Assembly: GCA_036788295.1 (NCBI GenBank)
Contig: DAIQNR010000010.1
Location: 41,288 to 105,287 of the forward strand
DNA length: 64,000 nt
Source: JAHQVK01 sp036788295
Lineage (GTDB): Bacteria > Myxococcota > Kuafuiibacteriia > Kuafuiibacteriales > Kuafuiibacteriaceae
Direction of reading: 5' to 3'
This document shows positions 53,565 to 63,876 of the stretch, piece after piece. Numbering within the stretch: the first letter of the stretch is position 1; each line of letters opens with the position of its first letter. A model generated the notes under the pieces. The model was not told the origin of the DNA. It worked only from the letters and a program-made list of their open reading frames with translations, and ran no database searches. Both the position numbers and the translations under genes were made by a program.

Positions 53565-55634
53565 GTGCAACTCTCTACGCTGCGGTCCGTGGGGCCGTTC
53601 GTCATCATCTCGGCCCTCGCCGCGTGCGGGGGCGAAGAAGGCCCGGCCGGACCCCAGGGCCCCGCCGGACCGATGGGCAGCCCCGGTTCGATGGGCACCC
53701 AGGGACCGGAGGGACCGGAGGGCGACCTCGGGCCGGCGGCGGTGTCCTTCACCCTGCAGCTTCTTCACGCCTCCGACGCGGAGTCGGGGCTCCCGGCCAC
53801 CGTCGATGCCCCGCGGTTCTCGGCGGTGCTGTCCGCGCTCGAGGCCGAGTTTCCCACCCGAACCCTCAAGCTCGCCTCGGGCGACCTCTGGATCCCCGGC
53901 GTGTTCTACAACGCCGGCGGCGACCCAGCGCTCGCGCCGGTGATCGGGCGGGCCGGCGCCGGCCGGGCCGACGTGGCCATGTTCAACGCGATGCGGTTTC
54001 ACGCGGCGTCGTTCGGAAACCACGAGTTCGACCTCGGGCCGGGCGCGATCGCGAGCATCATCTTCCCGGACCGGGAGTGGCCGGGCGCGCTGTTCCCGTA
54101 CCTGTCGGCGAACCTGGACTTCTCGGAGAACACGGACCTTCGGGGCCGGGTCGTGGACAACGACTTCGTGTTTCGCCCCCATCTGTCCGAGAACACGCTC
54201 GCGGGCCGAATCACCGGCAGCATGGTGACGTTCGTCGAGGGGGAGAAGATCGGCATCGTCGGCGCGACGACCCCGCTCCTTCCCACGATCGCGTCGCCGG
54301 AGACGGTCCGGACCCTGCCCGCCACGGCGACCGAGACCGCCGTGCTCGCGATGCTCATCCAATCCCGGGTGGACGCCCTGACCGCGATGGGCGCCCGCAT
54401 CATCATCGTGATGGCCCACATGCAGCAGTTTGCGGTCGAGCTGGATCTCGCCGAGCGGCTGCGGAACGTGGACATCATCATCGCCGGTGGAAACCACGCG
54501 ACCTGGGCCGACGACGACGACATCCTCTACGGCGCCGACACCCGCGAGCTCGAGTACCCGCAGTGGCGCATGTCCCCGTCGATGGAGCCGGTCGCGGTCG
54601 TGAACGTCGGCGCCAACTGGCGGTACGTCGGGCGCTTCGTGGCCCCGTTCGACAACCAGGGGCGGCTCGTCCCCTCGGCCTACAACGCCGCCCGCTCCGG
54701 CGCCTATGCCACCGATGAGGCTGGCGTGGACCGGCTCGCGGCCCAGTCCCTCGTGGCCGGCCCGGTGCAGGACATCGCGGACGCCGTGCGCGGGGTCGTG
54801 CTCGCGAAGGACGGGGAGGTCGGCGGGAGCACGTCGGTGTTCTTGAACGGGATCCGGACCTCGGTGCGCACCGAGGAGACGAACCTCGGCAACCTCACCG
54901 CCGACGCAAACCTCTGGGCCGCGAGGCAGGTCGAGGCCGGGGTGCAGCTGTCGCTCAAGAACGGCGGCGGCATTCGCGACTCGATCGGGACGGTGGGAAC
55001 CGGAGCGACGCCGACCTTCGAGCCTCCGGCCGCGAACCCCGACGCAGGAAAGATGGCCGGCGACGTCAGCCAGCTCGACATCGAAAACAGCCTCCGGTTC
55101 AACAACGACCTGGCCGTGTTCACGCTCACCGCGCAGGACCTGAAGGAGATTCTCGAGCACGGCGTGGCCGACAGCGGGCCGGGCCGAACCCCCGGACGCT
55201 TCCCCCAGATCGGTGGGTTCCGGTTCGAGTTCGATGTCACCCGAACCGCGCAGGTCCTCGACGCGACCGGGGCGGTGACGACCGCCGGCGAGCGGATCCG
55301 GCGGGTGGTGCTCCTCCAGGAAGACGGAACCGACGGCGACGTGATCGTCAGCGACGGGATGGTCATGGCGCCGACGCGGGCGTTCCGCATGGTGACCTTG
55401 GGCTTTCTCGAAAACGGCGGCGACGGATATCCTTTTCCCCGGATTCGGACCCGAAACATGCCCGCCTACAACCGCGTCTTTCTCGACACGACGGCCGGCA
55501 ACCAGGGTTTCGCGGACGAGGGGCGGGAGCAGCGGGCGCTGTTCGACTACCTGATCTCCCGCTACCCCCGCGGCATGCCGTTCTCGGAGGCCGACACCCC
55601 GGCCGCCATGGACCGGCGCATTCGAAGCCTCTGA
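53565..55634 (+). CDS. 5'-nucleotidase-like metallophosphoesterase lipoprotein with collagen-like stalk
   Basis: GTG 53565 follows AAGG and gives a lipobox LAAC (lipid on Cys21); GTG 53490 is an alternative. Directly after the Cys, residues 26-58 are 11 Gly-X-Y triplets (GPAGPQGPAGPMG and on), a collagen-like stalk. The catalytic part is a UshA/5'-nucleotidase-type metallophosphoesterase: LLHASDAES, LASGDLW, FGNHEFDLG and GGNHATW; the C-terminal domain has LGNLTADANLWAAR, KNGGGIRDSIG, FNNDLAVFTLTAQDLKEIL in part and FLENGGDGYPF. The protein of about 689 residues should face outward on the cell surface and release phosphate from nucleotides. Confidence 0.85.
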   Translation: MQLSTLRSVGPFVIISALAACGGEEGPAGPQGPAGPMGSPGSMGTQGPEGPEGDLGPAAVSFTLQLLHASDAESGLPATVDAPRFSAVLSALEAEFPTRTLKLASGDLWIPGVFYNAGGDPALAPVIGRAGAGRADVAMFNAMRFHAASFGNHEFDLGPGAIASIIFPDREWPGALFPYLSANLDFSENTDLRGRVVDNDFVFRPHLSENTLAGRITGSMVTFVEGEKIGIVGATTPLLPTIASPETVRTLPATATETAVLAMLIQSRVDALTAMGARIIIVMAHMQQFAVELDLAERLRNVDIIIAGGNHATWADDDDILYGADTRELEYPQWRMSPSMEPVAVVNVGANWRYVGRFVAPFDNQGRLVPSAYNAARSGAYATDEAGVDRLAAQSLVAGPVQDIADAVRGVVLAKDGEVGGSTSVFLNGIRTSVRTEETNLGNLTADANLWAARQVEAGVQLSLKNGGGIRDSIGTVGTGATPTFEPPAANPDAGKMAGDVSQLDIENSLRFNNDLAVFTLTAQDLKEILEHGVADSGPGRTPGRFPQIGGFRFEFDVTRTAQVLDATGAVTTAGERIRRVVLLQEDGTDGDVIVSDGMVMAPTRAFRMVTLGFLENGGDGYPFPRIRTRNMPAYNRVFLDTTAGNQGFADEGREQRALFDYLISRYPRGMPFSEADTPAAMDRRIRSL

Positions 55635-55636
55635 CC

Positions 55637-57226
<1,590 letters not shown>

Positions 57227-57309
57227 GGGGGCGTCGCCGTGGCTCGACGCTCGACCGAGGGCATCGATTCCCGGCCGAGCCAAAGAATGGACGATCGCCC
57301 AAGCCGAGC

Positions 57310-58506
57310 TCAGTCCGACCCGAGCAGCTCGCTGACGATCGTCGGGCCGGCCTCGAGCGTCCGGTGCACCGGGCAGCGGCCGGCGATCTCGAGCAGGCGG
57401 GCCCTCGTCGCGTCGTCGAGCGGCCCCTCGAGGTGGATCCGTCGGCGCAGGCGCTCCTGCCCCGCTGTTCCCGGCTCTTTGGCCGGTTCGCGCTCGTGGT
57501 CGAGCTCCACCCGAACCGTCTCGAGCGGGATCTTCTTTCGGTCGGCGTACATCCGGAGCGTCATCGCCGTGCACGCGCCGAGGCTCGCGAGCAGCAAGTC
57601 GTAGGGCCCGGGTCCGAGGTCCTCGCCGCCGAGGTCGGTCGGCTCGTCGGCGACCAGACGATGTGGGCCGGCCTCGATTCGGGTTCGGTAGCGCTCGCCG
57701 GTGTTCTCCACCCGCACCGCGCCAGCCCCGGGGCCCGGCGCCGGCTCGGGGTCGGTGCCGGGGAGGTAGCGGCTCGCCCACGCCGCGATCACCCGGGCGG
57801 CGTAGGCCGCGTCGGCGGCGCGGGAGAGGAGGTGGTCGGCGCCGTCGAGGGAAACGAAGCTCTTCGGGTGCTTCGCGGCCCGGTAGATCTTCGCCGCCTC
57901 GTCCACGGAGACCACCTCGTCGAGCGGCGCGTGCAGTACGAGCAGGGCCCGGCCGAGCCGCCCGAGCTCGATCTGCTGCGTGCGAAGGTCCTCGAGAAAG
58001 CCCCGAGTCACCGAGAAGCGGCGCCCAGCGATCTCGACCTCCGCCTGCCCCTCGGCTTCGATGCGGGGCGCGGCGTCCGAAAACAGCCGCTCGACGTGGG
58101 CCGGCGAAGCGGGCGCGCCGATGGTCACCACCGCCTTCGCCTCGGGGATGCGCGAAGCCGCCGCGAGCGCGGCTGCTCCGCCGAGGCTGTGCCCGACGAG
58201 CAGGGACGGCGCCGCGTATCGGGCCCGAAGGTGGTCGGCAGCGGCCACCAGATCCTCGACGTCGGACCCGAAGCCCGCCGCCCCGAAGTCGCCCTCGCTG
58301 CCTCCGAGCCCGGTGAAGTCGAAGCGAAGCACCGCGAATCCGTCTTCGGTCAGGGCCCGGGCGAGGCGAGCCGCGGCGGTCAGGTCCTTGCCGCAGGTGA
58401 AGCAGTGGGCAAACAGCGCGTAGGCCCGAGGGGGGCCGGCGGGCTGATCGAGCCGGCCGGCGAGGGTTCGGCCTTCGCGCTCGAAGCGGACGGACTCGGA
58501 CGCCAT
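57310..58506 (-). CDS. Alpha/beta hydrolase-OsmC fusion
   Basis: Residues 1-255 are an alpha/beta hydrolase: FAHCFTCGKDL (a conserved segment of this fusion family), FDFTGLGGSEG, the nucleophile GHSLGG, and SLDGADHLLS with the catalytic His. Residues about 265-398 are an OsmC/Ohr domain: DLLLASLGACTAMTLRMYA and GRCPVHRTLEAG, with the two redox Cys of OsmC. The fused form is recognised in databases as bifunctional alpha/beta hydrolase/OsmC; the OsmC part reduces organic hydroperoxides. The full 398 residues are present. Confidence 0.92.
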   Translation of the reverse strand: MASESVRFEREGRTLAGRLDQPAGPPRAYALFAHCFTCGKDLTAAARLARALTEDGFAVLRFDFTGLGGSEGDFGAAGFGSDVEDLVAAADHLRARYAAPSLLVGHSLGGAAALAAASRIPEAKAVVTIGAPASPAHVERLFSDAAPRIEAEGQAEVEIAGRRFSVTRGFLEDLRTQQIELGRLGRALLVLHAPLDEVVSVDEAAKIYRAAKHPKSFVSLDGADHLLSRAADAAYAARVIAAWASRYLPGTDPEPAPGPGAGAVRVENTGERYRTRIEAGPHRLVADEPTDLGGEDLGPGPYDLLLASLGACTAMTLRMYADRKKIPLETVRVELDHEREPAKEPGTAGQERLRRRIHLEGPLDDATRARLLEIAGRCPVHRTLEAGPTIVSELLGSD

Positions 58507-58585
58507 GGGGCACGGTACGGGTCGGATCGCGATCGGTCACGCCTTCTCGGGTGACCGCGGACGCCGGACCGGGCATCGATGCCGC

Positions 58586-59287
58586 GTGAACGTCGAGGCG
58601 TGGGCAGAGGTGGTGGCACGGGGACTTCAGCCGCTCGCGCGGTACCACGACCATCGGGTGGAAGGCCTCGAGCACATGCCCGCCTCTGGGCCGGCCTTGC
58701 TGGTCATCCACCACAGCCTCGCCACCTACGACGGGCTCCTGCTCGCGGTCGCGATCTGGGAAGCCACCGGGCGGGTTCCCGCCGGCCTCGGTCACGACCG
58801 CTTCTTCGACGTCCCCGGCCTGAGGCGGGTCGTCGCCGAGCTCGGGATCCGCCGGGCGACCCCCGAGAACGGCCGGCAGCTGCTCGCCGAAGGCAAGATG
58901 GTGGGCGTGGCGCCAGGAGGGATGTGGGAAGCGCTGCGGCCATCGACCGAGCGCTACCAAGTGCGGTGGCAGAACCGCCGGGGCTTCGTTCGCCTCGCCC
59001 TCGACGCTCAGGTCCCGATGGTGCTCGCCGCGTGCCCGAGGGCCGACGAGCTGTTCGACGTAGACCCCCATCCGCTCACCGATTGGGTCTACCACCAGCT
59101 CCGCCTGCCTCTGCCCTTCGCCCGGGGCCGACGCGGCCTGCCCATCCCCCGCGCCGTGCCGCTCGTCCACCACGTCGCCCCCCCGATCATCCCCCCACCC
59201 GTGGACCCCGACCGCTACGACGAGCAGGTCGCCGCCCTCCACGCCGAAGCCGTCTCCGTCATGGAAGGCCTTCTCGCCCGCCGCTGA
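58586..59287 (+). CDS. PlsC-like lysophospholipid acyltransferase
   Basis: GTG 58586 gives about 233 residues. The catalytic HxxxxD motif is in HHSLATYD, and the second acyltransferase motif in GVAPGGMWEAL (EGTRS equivalent). The sequence VHGLEHMP-like opening (VEGLEHMPASGPALLVIHH in part) and VPMVLAACPRADELFD fit the family. It probably moves acyl chains to glycerolipids at the inner membrane, but the substrate is not fixed by motif. It is divergent from the hydrolase-OsmC gene, 79 bases away. Confidence 0.85.
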   Translation: MNVEAWAEVVARGLQPLARYHDHRVEGLEHMPASGPALLVIHHSLATYDGLLLAVAIWEATGRVPAGLGHDRFFDVPGLRRVVAELGIRRATPENGRQLLAEGKMVGVAPGGMWEALRPSTERYQVRWQNRRGFVRLALDAQVPMVLAACPRADELFDVDPHPLTDWVYHQLRLPLPFARGRRGLPIPRAVPLVHHVAPPIIPPPVDPDRYDEQVAALHAEAVSVMEGLLARR

Positions 59288-59615
59288 ACCCGCTCGAGGA
59301 CACTCGCCCAGAAACACTCGGAGTGTTCGAGCATGAGAAATTACCTCAGGATCGAACACTCGGAGTGTTACCAGTGAGGAAATACCTCAGAATCGAACAC
59401 TCGGAGTGAATCTGGGGCCGCGTAGGGGCCCGATGCGGCCGTTTCGACCGATGGGGGCGTTTCGGCCGTTCGGCGCTCCGGGGCGGCTGCAAGCTCCCGA
59501 AGCTGGGCGGTTGTCCGTTCTCCAACCGAGAGGTGAGCCTTCCGCGGCCGGTCCGCTCGGTGAGGGCGCTCACGGTCCCTGTCGGTTTCTCGACCGGAAC
59601 GAAAAGGAGTAGGAC
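59288..59615. other. Intergenic region with palindromic tandem repeat
   Basis: These 328 bases hold the repeat at 59313-59410 and then a GC-rich stretch with GGCCGTTTCG-type repeats but no gene. The last bases include AAAAGGAGTAGGAC ahead of the next gene. Confidence 0.7.
59313..59410. repeat. Palindromic tandem repeat, period 41-42, three copies
   Basis: The 15-base palindrome AACACTCGGAGTGTT begins at 59313 and 59355; a third copy at 59396 keeps the first 13 bases. Intervening segments of 27 and 26 bases are similar to each other (TACCTCAG(G/A)ATCG shared), so the unit is a tandem repeat of 42 then 41 bases rather than a CRISPR with unique spacers. The stretch looks clearly less GC-rich than its surroundings. 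Confidence 0.85.
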
Positions 59616-61040
59616 GTGGGGATGCCCAGCTGTCCACGCCCCGTCCGTCGTCAGGCTCGAGCACAATGCTTCCTGACCCTCGCTGTTGTCCTCGCCGCGT
59701 GCCCCGGTCCCGGCGACGACGACCCGCTTCCCCTTCCTCCTGTGAATCGACCCGCGACCCCCGCCGAGCTCGTGGGCCTGGTCCGCGCGAGCCTCGTCGA
59801 GATCGGCGCGACGGCGATGCGGGCTTCGAAGGCCTTCGAAGGCACGAAGGCCTGGTCCGACGCCGAAGCCGGTCGGATCGACTGCGACATCGACGCCGGG
59901 ACCTGCGTGGCCGAGGTGGAGGAGCTGGTCGATTCTCTCATCGCCGAGTTCTTCCCGGCCGAATCGATCGCGCGCACCACCGAGACCGAGACCGTCTACG
60001 CGAGGTCGATCGAGATCGGGATGAGCCCCTACCGCATCGAGTGGAGGCTCACCTCCCCGAGCGCGACCCGGGTGGTCATCGACATCCGTCTCGGGGACGA
60101 GGCCACGCCGGCGGGGCTCGTGTCCCTGACGCCCACCGCCGCCTCGGTCGAAACCAGCCTGAGCGCGTTTCAGACCTTGATCGAGATGTCGAGGGCGATG
60201 GACGAGCTCGAGGACTCCAACCTGGTGGAGCGTCTCATGGGGACGATGCGGTGGTCGCTCCTTCTGACTGGCCCCAGCGCGCTCACGGCGTCGGTCGAGG
60301 TGCGGGACCTCGGGTTCACGGTCAGCTTCATGGACTACGCGTCGCTGGTCTACACGAGCGAGGGAGCCATCCGAGTCGCCGCGACGCACAACGGGGAGCG
60401 ACGCGAAGCGCAGACGTCCCTGACCCTCCCGCGGAGCACCCTCAGCCTGCCCGCGCACCTCCTTCAGGATGACTATCTCACCCGGTGCGAGTTTCCGTCG
60501 GATCCGTGCCTTTCGCGTGCGCGAGAGACCTTCGCCTTCGAGCTCTTCCCCGCCACCTTCGAAGCGAGCGGCGTGGCCAACACCGGCGTCTTTCAGCTCG
60601 ATGTCACCGGCCCTTCCGGACCATGGATGACTTTGGCAGCCGACGGGACCGAGTTCGCGCGCATCGACATGTCGAGCTTTGCGATGCGAATCCAGACCGC
60701 AGCGCGCGAGTTTCTCCTCGACGTCCCGAGCCGAATGACCGCTGGCTTCGGCTTCGACCTTCGTTCGCTCAGCCACATCTTCGAAGCGGCTCCTGGCTTC
60801 GAGCGGGAGCGGTTCTCGGCTGCCTTCGAGGGACGCGCGTCGATTTCGACCGCCAAGCAGAGCGGCCCCGCCGACATTCTGCGGATGCTCGAGGGGGAAC
60901 TGTCCGCCTCGGCGGCGGTGATCGAGGAGGAGATCCGCGTCGGCGCAGGGCAATGCCTCCTCGACGTGCGGCCGTCGCGCCCCGGAATCTCGGAGGACCA
61001 CCCCTTCGCGCACATCGGCGCCGGCGCCTGCCGGCGCTGA
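59616..61040 (+). CDS. Lipoprotein of unknown function
   Basis: GTG 59616 (or ATG 59622) follows AAGGAG. The signal peptide ends VVLAAC, then an Asp/Pro linker (PGPGDDDPLPLPP), and about 420 residues of mixed beta and helical sequence. There is a repeated WRL(T)SPSATRVVIDI / FTVSFMDY type strand pattern and a Cys pair near residue 285 (TRCEFPSDPCLS). I recognise no family. It converges with the deacetylase gene. Its position after the palindromic repeat may be chance. Confidence 0.75.
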   Translation: MGMPSCPRPVRRQARAQCFLTLAVVLAACPGPGDDDPLPLPPVNRPATPAELVGLVRASLVEIGATAMRASKAFEGTKAWSDAEAGRIDCDIDAGTCVAEVEELVDSLIAEFFPAESIARTTETETVYARSIEIGMSPYRIEWRLTSPSATRVVIDIRLGDEATPAGLVSLTPTAASVETSLSAFQTLIEMSRAMDELEDSNLVERLMGTMRWSLLLTGPSALTASVEVRDLGFTVSFMDYASLVYTSEGAIRVAATHNGERREAQTSLTLPRSTLSLPAHLLQDDYLTRCEFPSDPCLSRARETFAFELFPATFEASGVANTGVFQLDVTGPSGPWMTLAADGTEFARIDMSSFAMRIQTAAREFLLDVPSRMTAGFGFDLRSLSHIFEAAPGFERERFSAAFEGRASISTAKQSGPADILRMLEGELSASAAVIEEEIRVGAGQCLLDVRPSRPGISEDHPFAHIGAGACRR

Positions 61041-61059
61041 GCCAGGGGTGGGTCGCCGC

Positions 61060-61968
61060 TCAGGGGAAGGTTTGGGCGGCCTGCTCGAAGACGTCGGCGA
61101 GGGCTTCGACGGAGGCGTCGATCGGGTCGGAGTAGCCGCCGCCCATGAGGACGAGCGTGGGGATGTTCTGGGCCCGGGCCGCCTCGTAGACGAGCGCGTT
61201 TCGGCGATGGAGGCCGCTCCGGGTGAGCGCCCACTTGCCGAGTTGGTCTTCTTCGAGGCCATCGACGCCGGCCTGGTAGATGAGAAGGTCGGGGCGGTGG
61301 CGGTCGATGAGATCAGGGAGGATCCGGGATACCGCTTCGAGGAACGCCTCGTCGCCGGTGCCGGCGGGGAGGGCGACGTCGAGGTCGCTCTGTGCTTTTC
61401 GAAACGGGAAGTTCGCCGCGCAGTGGACCGAGGCGGTGAACACGCGGGGGTCATCGGCGAAGATCACGGCGGTCCCGTCGCCCTGGTGCACGTCGAGGTC
61501 GAGCACGAGGACCCGGCCGACTCCGTGGTCCCGCATCGCGACCTTCGCGCAGACGGCGATGTCGTTGAAGACGCAGTATCCAGCGCCTTCGGCCGAAAAC
61601 GCGTGGTGGGTCCCGCCGGCCAGGTTGCCGGCGACCGGTCGCCGCTCGCGAAAGAGCGCGTGCACCGCCGCGACGCTCCCCCCGATGATGCGGGCGGTGC
61701 GATCGGCGATCCGGTGGGTCCATGGCCGAAGACCGATCTTTCGACAGGCTCGCTCGTCGAGCTGCCCCTCGAAGAAGCGGGCCACATACGCTGGGTCGTG
61801 GACCTCGAGCAGATCGTCCACGTCGACCGCGGGGCTCCTCACGATGTCGGCCGGGACCGAGCGGGCGGCGAGCGCCTCTCGGACCTTCCGGTACCGCTCC
61901 CGAGGGAAGCGGGCCTCGGTCGAGATCCCGTCGGTGTAGACGGGATCGTAAGTGAACAGCGCCGGCAC
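61060..61968 (-). CDS. Histone-deacetylase-superfamily (AcuC/HDAC-like) deacetylase
   Basis: The 302-residue protein has the active-site motifs of the arginase/deacetylase fold: GGTHHAF (paired His), DLDVHQGDGTA (zinc Asp/His), and GVDGLEED for the second zinc Asp. The GNLAGG segment and VLMGGGYS match bacterial class II-type members. In bacteria such enzymes remove acetyl or other acyl groups from lysine or small molecules, for example AcuC on acetyl-CoA synthetase. The start is ATG 61968, 62 bases after the small protein upstream on the same strand. Confidence 0.92.
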   Translation of the reverse strand: MPALFTYDPVYTDGISTEARFPRERYRKVREALAARSVPADIVRSPAVDVDDLLEVHDPAYVARFFEGQLDERACRKIGLRPWTHRIADRTARIIGGSVAAVHALFRERRPVAGNLAGGTHHAFSAEGAGYCVFNDIAVCAKVAMRDHGVGRVLVLDLDVHQGDGTAVIFADDPRVFTASVHCAANFPFRKAQSDLDVALPAGTGDEAFLEAVSRILPDLIDRHRPDLLIYQAGVDGLEEDQLGKWALTRSGLHRRNALVYEAARAQNIPTLVLMGGGYSDPIDASVEALADVFEQAAQTFP

Positions 61969-62030
61969 CGCCGGAGGGGGCCAAATCCGAGCCGGGGCGT
62001 CCAGCGAGAAGCCGCTGTCGCTGGTGAGCG

Positions 62031-62312
62031 TCAGACAGGGAGCGGCTTGATCTCGCCGGTCACTTCGAACACCACCGGAACACCGAGCATCATCGTAGGC
62101 AGGCTGCGCTGCGCCAGGGAGTTTCGAACGTAGACGACGACCGCGTCATCGCCGATCTCGTTCTGACCGAGTCCAATGCCGGTCACCCCGGGCTCCGAGA
62201 GCAGCCGGCTCTCGGCTTCGGCCAACGCGGTGGTCAGCGCCGGGGCGATTTCGCCCTCCTCGGGTTCGTACTGCATCTCAGCTTCCTCGCGGGGAGCGTT
62301 TTGTCGGTTCAT
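62031..62312 (-). CDS. Small protein equal to the N-terminal domain of the adjacent protease
   Basis: ATG 62312 after AGGA gives 93 residues. The body GVTGIGLGQ, then AVVVYVRNSLAQRSL and VVFEVTGEIKPLPV, has the same order as residues about 90-160 of the protease upstream: VVGVGFAVG, LVIYVEDESD and LQIVATGVIEPLS. It is therefore a free copy of the domain that precedes the catalytic part there. A role as inhibitor or chaperone is possible, but no function is shown. It has no signal peptide. Confidence 0.65.
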   Translation of the reverse strand: MNRQNAPREEAEMQYEPEEGEIAPALTTALAEAESRLLSEPGVTGIGLGQNEIGDDAVVVYVRNSLAQRSLPTMMLGVPVVFEVTGEIKPLPV

Positions 62313-62380
62313 CGCTTCATTCCTATTCTGACCGTTCGCGGACTTGACTGGTGTGTCTGCAGCCGCTCGACCCGATCGGT

Positions 62381-62406
62381 TTTTCGTCAGCGAGTTTTCG
62401 TCAGCG
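62381..62406. repeat. 12-bp direct repeat
   Basis: TTTTCGTCAGCG occurs at 62381-62392 and again at 62395-62406, spaced 14 bases from start to start. It lies between the small protein and the protease gene and may be a binding site pair; no repressor is known. Confidence 0.6.
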
Positions 62407-62449
62407 CGCGCCTACTGCCGCCCGCGATGCACGCCAGCAGCGCCTTGAA

Positions 62450-63625
62450 TCACAGCAGGGCAATGTCGAGCGCGGTCAGGACTCGCGACATACGGTTGCA
62501 GAAGGTGGTACCGCCGCCACCGGCAAAGAGCAAGCCCACCGGGCGGCGGCGAGCTTCCCACCTCCAAACCAGCGAACCGGAGTCACCGCCAGCCGAAAAG
62601 GGCGCGGAGACAATCGAACGCACCGAAAACTGGTCCCGGAAATGGGCGACGCCGGCCGTTCCGAAGTTCACGTTGATGGACACACCGACCGCGGAAATTC
62701 TTCCCTGGGTCAGGTTGGTCGTGCGACCGCTCTTGCCCACGATCATGTTCAGCCGCGGCTGCAAGATCGACTTGTCGCACTTGAAGTACCGCGGACTCGT
62801 GCCCACGTGGTAGACCCAATCCCGCCGAACGAGGTTCGGCCAGCACCATCCGGTGGCGGCGTCCACATAGTTGATTCCACCGGTGGCGAACGAAATCCGA
62901 ACGTAGCGCTCCAAAATCGCGATGCGGTCGCGCGGGTTCGCGCCACTGTCTGCCGGCCCCGGCTGCAGGATTAGGTCGCGGTAGCTGCCGCGGTTGGAGG
63001 CCGCCAGCACATGGTTGTTCGACAGCATCAGCAGTCGATTCGATCGGTTGCCGTTGCCGCGCGCCCAGGCGCCGATCGTGCCCGCGGTCACCGTAGTATG
63101 GGCCACCGACGTGCCGGCCGGCGCCGGGCGGTGCTTCGAGCGATTGCTCGACAGGGGCTCGATCACGCCGGTGGCGACGATCTGGAGCGGCAGGGCGTCG
63201 TTGCTGGCCTCGTGGATTCCCACGCCATCGACCAACTCGCGGCGCACCTCCTCATCGTCGCTCTCGTCCTCGACGTAGATGACCAGACCGTCTTCGCCTG
63301 GCAGCATGAGGGCAGACCCGGGGTCGCCCACGGCAAAACCGACACCCACGACGTTCGGGCCGTCGGACTGCTGGTTCGCCGCGCGGGCGCCAGCCGCCGC
63401 CGCACTTGCAAGCCTTGCTTCGATCGCGCCTCGGACCGAGGCGATCTGCGCCGCGAACGGCGAGACCTCCCCGCTGCCCTCGATGTCGGGCGCATCGAAC
63501 TGCTCGTCGCCGTCGTCCACTGTTTTGTTGACGTCACCGTCGGGCGGCGGGACGAAATCACCTCCGCCGGGGGTGTCGTCGCCGCTATGGATGGCCGCCT
63601 CTTCCGTTTTGGTCTTCTTGCTCAT
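62450..63625 (-). CDS. Trypsin-like serine protease with N-terminal extra domain
   Basis: ATG 63625 follows AAGGA. The 391-residue product begins with an acidic linker (PPGDGDVNKTVDDGDEQ type). Residues about 85-160 form a domain also found free in the neighbouring gene. The protease part has the catalytic His205 in LSNNHVLA, a candidate Asp in the INYVDAATG segment, and Ser349 in GDSGSLVW. The TSRGDSGS... ring and the final GLLFAGGGG strand fit S1-type bacterial enzymes. There is no signal peptide, so it may act in the cytoplasm. GC content looks lower than in the core genes. Confidence 0.8.
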   Translation of the reverse strand: MSKKTKTEEAAIHSGDDTPGGGDFVPPPDGDVNKTVDDGDEQFDAPDIEGSGEVSPFAAQIASVRGAIEARLASAAAAGARAANQQSDGPNVVGVGFAVGDPGSALMLPGEDGLVIYVEDESDDEEVRRELVDGVGIHEASNDALPLQIVATGVIEPLSSNRSKHRPAPAGTSVAHTTVTAGTIGAWARGNGNRSNRLLMLSNNHVLAASNRGSYRDLILQPGPADSGANPRDRIAILERYVRISFATGGINYVDAATGWCWPNLVRRDWVYHVGTSPRYFKCDKSILQPRLNMIVGKSGRTTNLTQGRISAVGVSINVNFGTAGVAHFRDQFSVRSIVSAPFSAGGDSGSLVWRWEARRRPVGLLFAGGGGTTFCNRMSRVLTALDIALL

Positions 63626-63876
63626 GCTGTCCTTCTTCGGCGGCTGGTTTGGGTTGAACGGCGCAATCGGTCCACCGGACCTGCCGTAGGTACTCCTTCG
63701 ATGCCGCCTCTCCTGCTGCCATCCATTGTTTGTTCAAGAGGACAGTCTCTCAGTGGTGCAGATTTTTTTTTTTTTTTTTGAAGCACCTTAGATTCGAGGT
63801 GTCCTGAGCACGCCGGGGAGGGAGGCGGGCGGCGGCGGCCAATGAAGGGTCTTCGTCGGTCGTCCAGCGAGCCCGG
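63626..63876. other. Intergenic region with a T17 tract
   Basis: These 251 bases contain a run of 17 T at 63763-63779 followed by CACCT/AGGTG (hairpin 63785-63802). On the plus strand the tract precedes the hairpin, and on the minus strand it reads as poly-A, so it is not an ordinary intrinsic terminator. No gene is present. Confidence 0.6.

Noticed and set aside
59313..59410. CRISPR array
   Set aside because: The intervals are similar to each other, the repeat is only 15-16 bases, and no cas genes are present.
63740..63810. Rho-independent terminator at the T17 tract
   Set aside because: On the plus strand the T-run precedes the hairpin and no gene ends there; on the minus strand it is poly-A.
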